The position numbers and the translations under genes are program-made. A stretch of DNA of 8,134 nucleotides from TWA4 sp051879215 (GTDB lineage: Bacteria > Bacillota > Clostridia > Lachnospirales > Lachnospiraceae). A model generated the notes under the pieces. The model was not told the origin of the DNA, searched no databases, and saw nothing but the letters and a program-made list of their open reading frames with translations. Of this stretch, positions 5,193 through 8,134 are shown piece by piece (the first letter of the stretch is position 1; the number at the start of each line of letters is the position of its first letter). The stretch covers positions 1 to 8,134 of the forward strand of contig JBJELP010000226.1 of assembly GCA_051879215.1 (NCBI GenBank), read 5' to 3'.

Positions 5193-6653
5193 ATGAAAAA
5201 AGGACAGATTTATGAAGCAGTAGTAGAGGGAATCGATTTTCCGGACAGAGGCTATTGCATGGCAGAAGGCAAAAAAATACAAATCAAGCAGGCGCTTCCC
5301 GGACAGAAAATCCGTTTTGCTGTGAAGAAAGCCAAAAGCGGAAAAGGGCGTCTTTTGGAGACCCTTGAAAAATCCCCTCTGGAAACCGCAGAAAATGTGT
5401 GTGAGCATTTCGGCAAATGCGGCGGCTGTCTGTATCAGAGCATTCCCTACGAAGAACAGCTGAAAATCAAGGAGCAGCAGATCCGTAAACTGATGCAGCC
5501 GGTATTTGACCAGTATAAACAGGAATTCATTTATGATGGAATCGTTGCCAGCCCGGACTCCTGTGGATACCGCAATAAAATGGAATATACCTTTGGAGAT
5601 GAATGCAAGGATGGAGATCTGTCTCTCGGTATGCATAAAAAAGGAAGTTTCCATGACATCGTAACGGTAACAGACTGCCGAATAACGGATTCCGATTTTA
5701 CCGATATTCTGAAAGCGACTCTTTCCTTTTTCAGAGAAAGGAATCTGTCATACTATCACAGAATGCGTCATACCGGATATCTTCGTCATCTGCTGGTGAG
5801 AAAAACAGCAATGACCGGTGAAATTCTGGTGGATCTCGTCACCAGTACCCAGTATTTTCTGAAGAATGCTGCCGTATCCAAAACAGCAGATCCGGAAGAA
5901 CAGAAAACGATTCCGGAACAGACGGAAACTCTGCTTCAGCCTTCTGAAACAGAAGAAAATATGCTGAAAGCCTATACGGACATGCTGTGCAGCCTTCCGT
6001 TAAAAGGAACCCTCACCGGTGTCCTCCATACGTTAAATGACAGTCTGGCAGATATTGTTCAGAACGACAGAACCGATCTGTTATATGGAAGAAATTATAT
6101 CACAGAGAACATACTGGGCCTGCAGTTTAAAATTACACCATTTTCCTTTTTCCAGACCAATTCAAAAGGTGCTGAAGTTCTGTACTCCATTGCAAGAGAC
6201 TATATCGGAGACACAAAAGACTGCAGAGTATTTGACCTTTACAGCGGAACCGGAACCATTGCACAGATTCTGGCACCTGCAGCTAAACACATCACCGGCG
6301 TTGAAATTGTAGAAGAAGCCGTGGAGGCAGCAAAGGAAAATGCAGCACTGAACGGGCTTACCAACTGCAGTTTCCTGGCAGGTGATGTATTAAAGGTACT
6401 GGATACCATTGAAGAAAAACCGGATCTGCTGGTACTGGATCCTCCCCGTGAAGGAATCCATCCCAAGGCACTTCCGAAGATTCTTTCCTATAATGTGGAA
6501 CGCATGGTTTATATATCCTGCAAACCCACTTCCCTGGCCAGAGACCTGGAAATGTTTTTCACCCATGGATATCAGGTGGAGAAGATGTGCAGTGTCGATA
6601 TGTTCCCGGCAACTGGGAATGTGGAGACGGTATGTCTTTTATCCAAACTATAA
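5193..6653 (+). CDS. rumA: 23S rRNA (uracil-5-)-methyltransferase, RumA/RlmD-RlmCD family
   Basis: SAM-dependent enzyme that forms 5-methyluridine in 23S rRNA (U1939, and in Firmicutes often also U747). An N-terminal TRAM-like RNA-binding domain spans about 1-60. Four cysteines suit a [4Fe-4S] cluster: C70, C76, C79 and C162, the spacing of E. coli RumA. The SAM-binding motif FDLYSGTG is at 347-354, DPPREG at 416-421, the nucleophile C443 in ISCKP, and the general-base glutamate E478 in NVETV. Conserved FFQTN (319-323) is present. All catalytic features are intact, so the enzyme should work as a 486-residue protein. A Glu/Thr/Pro-rich insertion at about 226-262 makes it longer than usual. ATG 5193 has AGGAG (5179-5183) nine bases upstream. 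The reading frame continues after the UAA stop into a conserved module, and no terminator follows. Confidence 0.95.
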   Translation: MKKGQIYEAVVEGIDFPDRGYCMAEGKKIQIKQALPGQKIRFAVKKAKSGKGRLLETLEKSPLETAENVCEHFGKCGGCLYQSIPYEEQLKIKEQQIRKLMQPVFDQYKQEFIYDGIVASPDSCGYRNKMEYTFGDECKDGDLSLGMHKKGSFHDIVTVTDCRITDSDFTDILKATLSFFRERNLSYYHRMRHTGYLRHLLVRKTAMTGEILVDLVTSTQYFLKNAAVSKTADPEEQKTIPEQTETLLQPSETEENMLKAYTDMLCSLPLKGTLTGVLHTLNDSLADIVQNDRTDLLYGRNYITENILGLQFKITPFSFFQTNSKGAEVLYSIARDYIGDTKDCRVFDLYSGTGTIAQILAPAAKHITGVEIVEEAVEAAKENAALNGLTNCSFLAGDVLKVLDTIEEKPDLLVLDPPREGIHPKALPKILSYNVERMVYISCKPTSLARDLEMFFTHGYQVEKMCSVDMFPATGNVETVCLLSKL

Positions 6654-6683
6654 TCGACTCAGCATATTGAAGTTGAGTTGGAT

Positions 6684-6929
6684 ATGGACGAGCTGGATTT
6701 GACCGATGCGGAAAAGAAAGCTACCTATAAAGAGATCAAGGATTATGTGCTGGAGCATACCGGCTTGAAGGTCAGCAATTTGTATATCGCACAGGTGAAG
6801 CAGAAATGCGGTATCATTGAGCGGGAAAACTACAATAAGCCGAAGTCTGAGGATACCAGGCAGCCCCAATGCCCGCCGGAGAAAGAAAAAGCAATCAAGG
6901 AGGCACTCCAGCACTTCGGGATGATTTAA
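6684..6929 (+). CDS. RumA-associated C-terminal module, in frame behind the rumA stop
   Basis: Unbroken codons run from 6654 to the TAA at 6927-6929, in the same frame as rumA and separated from it only by the UAA at 6651-6653. The reading STQHIEVELDMDELDLTDAEKK and on continues the end of RumA (ETVCLLSKL) without a gap. From memory, modules ending in KCGIIERENYNKPKSED and PQCPPEKE...HFGMI are found fused to, or just behind, RumA-like proteins in Lachnospiraceae and on mobile elements. The middle part (ATYKEIKDYVLEHTGLKVSNLYIAQVK) could be a small winged-helix-like fold. If made separately it would start at the ATG at 6684 (81 residues) or TTG 6678, but neither has a ribosome binding site. 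Readthrough, a nonsense mutation (CAA to TAA would give Gln), or a silent remnant are all possible. Confidence 0.6.
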   Translation: MDELDLTDAEKKATYKEIKDYVLEHTGLKVSNLYIAQVKQKCGIIERENYNKPKSEDTRQPQCPPEKEKAIKEALQHFGMI

Positions 6930-6934
6930 GGAGG
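6928..6934 (+). promoter_or_regulatory. Strong ribosome binding site of the TIR gene
   Basis: AAGGAGG overlaps the TAA of the upstream module and lies nine bases before ATG 6944. An in-frame ATG at 6935 is directly attached to it and too close to be used. The overlap suggests that the module and the TIR gene are co-transcribed and perhaps translationally coupled. Confidence 0.7.
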
Positions 6935-6943
6935 ATGGGCAAT

Positions 6944-8134
6944 ATGTCAGTTTTTATCAGTTATCGCAGAGACGGTGGAAAACCAGTAGCCGAATCAATA
7001 TATCAATCTCTATGCAACGTTACAACATTTTTCTGGATACCGAATCTTTAAAAAATGGAAGCTTTGATTCTGCTATTATTGAGCGTATCGAAAACTGTTC
7101 TGACTTTATTGTGATTATTACAGAAACAGTTTTCGATCGCTGCACTGAGCCCAATGATTGGATTTTTCATGAAGCACAAATTGCGCTTAGAAATAATAAA
7201 AACATAATCCCTATATTCGTTGGAATCCAAAAGTTTCCATCAAATGTTCCAGAACCATTAAAGGAGATTTGCAGATATAATGGTATATTCTGGGTTGATA
7301 AAGATATAACATGTGTAAAAATTAAAACTTTTTTGGTCAGCAATAAACGATATAAACTATCGGTCGTACGCTCAGGTAATCAAATTGCTTTAGGCTCAGA
7401 GACAAAAGAAGAACTAAAAGAATTATATCGAAGATTTTTGAAGAATGGACGCAATCCAACAGATATTGAAATTTATATTCCATATACCAACGAGTTATCC
7501 AAACTAATAATTAAACAAGATGTCGCCAAAGAACATGGTATTGATTTTGCAGAACATTTGGCAGAGCAGTCATTGCTTAAGAAAATAAAGTGGATAAAAG
7601 AAACATTGGAAATAGCCATTGAGTATCTGATTCAAGACGAAATGATAGATTCCTGCGCCATAAAGCTTAAGGAGCTATATGTGAAAAAATATGGTGTTGA
7701 CAATTGTGTTTTCAAAGATGAAGAAGGCATTGAGTTTTTCTATTGGACTTCTTTTCTTTGGTTCGACATAATCGAAGAATTATTAAAAGAATTGCTACTT
7801 GACAGATACTATGTTTATGGTAATTCCAAAGACTTTACAGAAATCGACTGTTTTGTCGAAACTCGAAGCGGAAAAGAAATTTGGGGGTTTAGCTCTTTTG
7901 TCTCAAAACTATCGGAAAACGATTCTTATACTGAACTCATGAACAGAATAAGTATGTCTGGTGGACGTGGTGATTATATGGACATACCGTTACATAGCTT
8001 AGCTTTTCATGTGTATCCAGATTTGTACTATAACATTGGACTGCTTAAGACAAATTTGATGGTGTTCCTCTGCTCCTGTAGCAGCTTTTCATATTTTTTC
8101 TGCTGGATAAGATACTGTTCGCCTGATTCAAAAG
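6944..8134 (+). pseudogene. TIR-domain protein gene with frameshift, 3' end outside or lost
   Basis: The N-terminus MSVFISYRRDGGKPVAESIYQSL is the first strand and helix of a TIR domain, but its frame ends at 7051. The next TIR elements continue in the -1 frame from about 7012: MQRYNIFLDTESLKNGSFD, then SDFIVIITETVF, then DWIFHEAQIAL with a candidate catalytic glutamate of NAD-cleaving TIR domains (codon 7171-7173), then NIIPIFVG. A larger C-terminal region of about 250 residues (7330-8040) is open, Lys/Glu/Ile-rich and not recognised; it may sense the trigger. Such proteins commonly act in anti-phage defence by NAD depletion. The gene is visibly AT-richer than rumA, which suggests transfer. 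The break is either a one-base loss between about 7004 and 7020 or contraction of the T-run 7028-7032. As sequenced, no full-length protein is made unless the frame is shifted. Beyond about 8045 the reading frame no longer looks protein-like. Confidence 0.7.
8028..8134 (-). CDS. 3' end of an unknown minus-strand gene (partial)
   Basis: Read on the minus strand from the window edge, the last 107 bases give ESGEQYLIQQKKYEKLLQEQ, then RNTIKFVLSSPML and a TAG stop at 8030-8028. The Gln/Glu/Lys-rich run is a natural-looking amphipathic or coiled-coil helix. The plus-strand reading of the same bases is a Cys/Ser/Phe-rich string typical of the antisense of a coding region. I infer that a different gene, perhaps from an insertion element or another piece of the mobile island, ends here. 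The fragment is too short to name. Confidence 0.4.
   Translation of the reverse strand, partial: FESGEQYLIQQKKYEKLLQEQRNTIKFVLSSPML

Noticed and set aside
5094..5654. Minus-strand open frame over the start of rumA
   Set aside because: It overlaps the TRAM and Fe-S regions of a clear gene and has no ribosome binding site or recognisable domain.
7027..7033. Programmed -1 frameshift in the TIR gene
   Set aside because: ATTTTTC is not a proper slippery heptamer, no downstream pseudoknot was seen, and the natural second strand already appears upstream of it in the -1 frame.
1..8134. CRISPR array, tRNA, rRNA or replication origin
   Set aside because: No regularly spaced direct repeats, no tRNA-like cloverleaf with CCA-proximal features, no rRNA sequence and no clusters of DnaA boxes or iterons were found.

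Overview
The window looks like a chromosomal segment of a low-to-moderate GC Firmicute, most likely a clostridial gut bacterium of the Lachnospiraceae type. This rests on strong AGGAGG ribosome binding sites, sigma-A-like promoters, an YerC/YecD TrpR-like regulator and a DUF1836 protein near pcrA, a RumA/RlmD-type rRNA methyltransferase, and a RumA-associated C-terminal module that I recall mainly from this group. No species can be named from the sequence alone.

Layout. Positions 1-438 (minus) hold the N-terminal 146 codons of an NCS2/AzgA-type purine permease. A 505-base gene-free stretch (439-943) follows. Its left half is the permease promoter with three copies of a TGTTAT-N6-ATAACA-type dyad. 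Its right half is a densely self-complementary block (733-912) that could be a structured RNA or the leader of the next gene. A small TrpR-like regulator (944-1234, plus) and a DUF1836 regulator (1288-1968, minus) converge on a bidirectional terminator. Divergently from the latter runs pcrA (2186-4543), the essential UvrD-like helicase, with an unusual Ser/Gly/Tyr-rich linker. Next comes a small single-pass membrane protein with a very acidic tail (4633-4905) and its own terminator, then a 287-base intergenic stretch with a hairpin, then rumA/rlmD (5193-6653).

The right end is the accessory part. The frame of rumA continues, after a UAA stop, directly into a conserved-looking module of about 80 residues (6654-6929). 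Five to fourteen bases past that module's stop lie a strong ribosome binding site and the ATG of a TIR-domain gene (6944 onward). The TIR gene is AT-richer than its neighbours and its reading frame breaks near 7004-7033. At about 8040-8055 its plausible protein sequence gives way to what reads better as the 3' end of a different gene on the minus strand. The simplest reading is a horizontally acquired, now decaying TIR effector (probable anti-phage type) sitting at the 3' end of rumA, a known integration site for conjugative elements, and interrupted by a further insertion or rearrangement.

Working together: the left and centre are housekeeping functions (purine uptake, transcriptional control, DNA repair/replication helicase, rRNA modification), transcribed as short units with their own promoters. 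The rumA-module-TIR block may be one transcript, since no terminator is visible between them.
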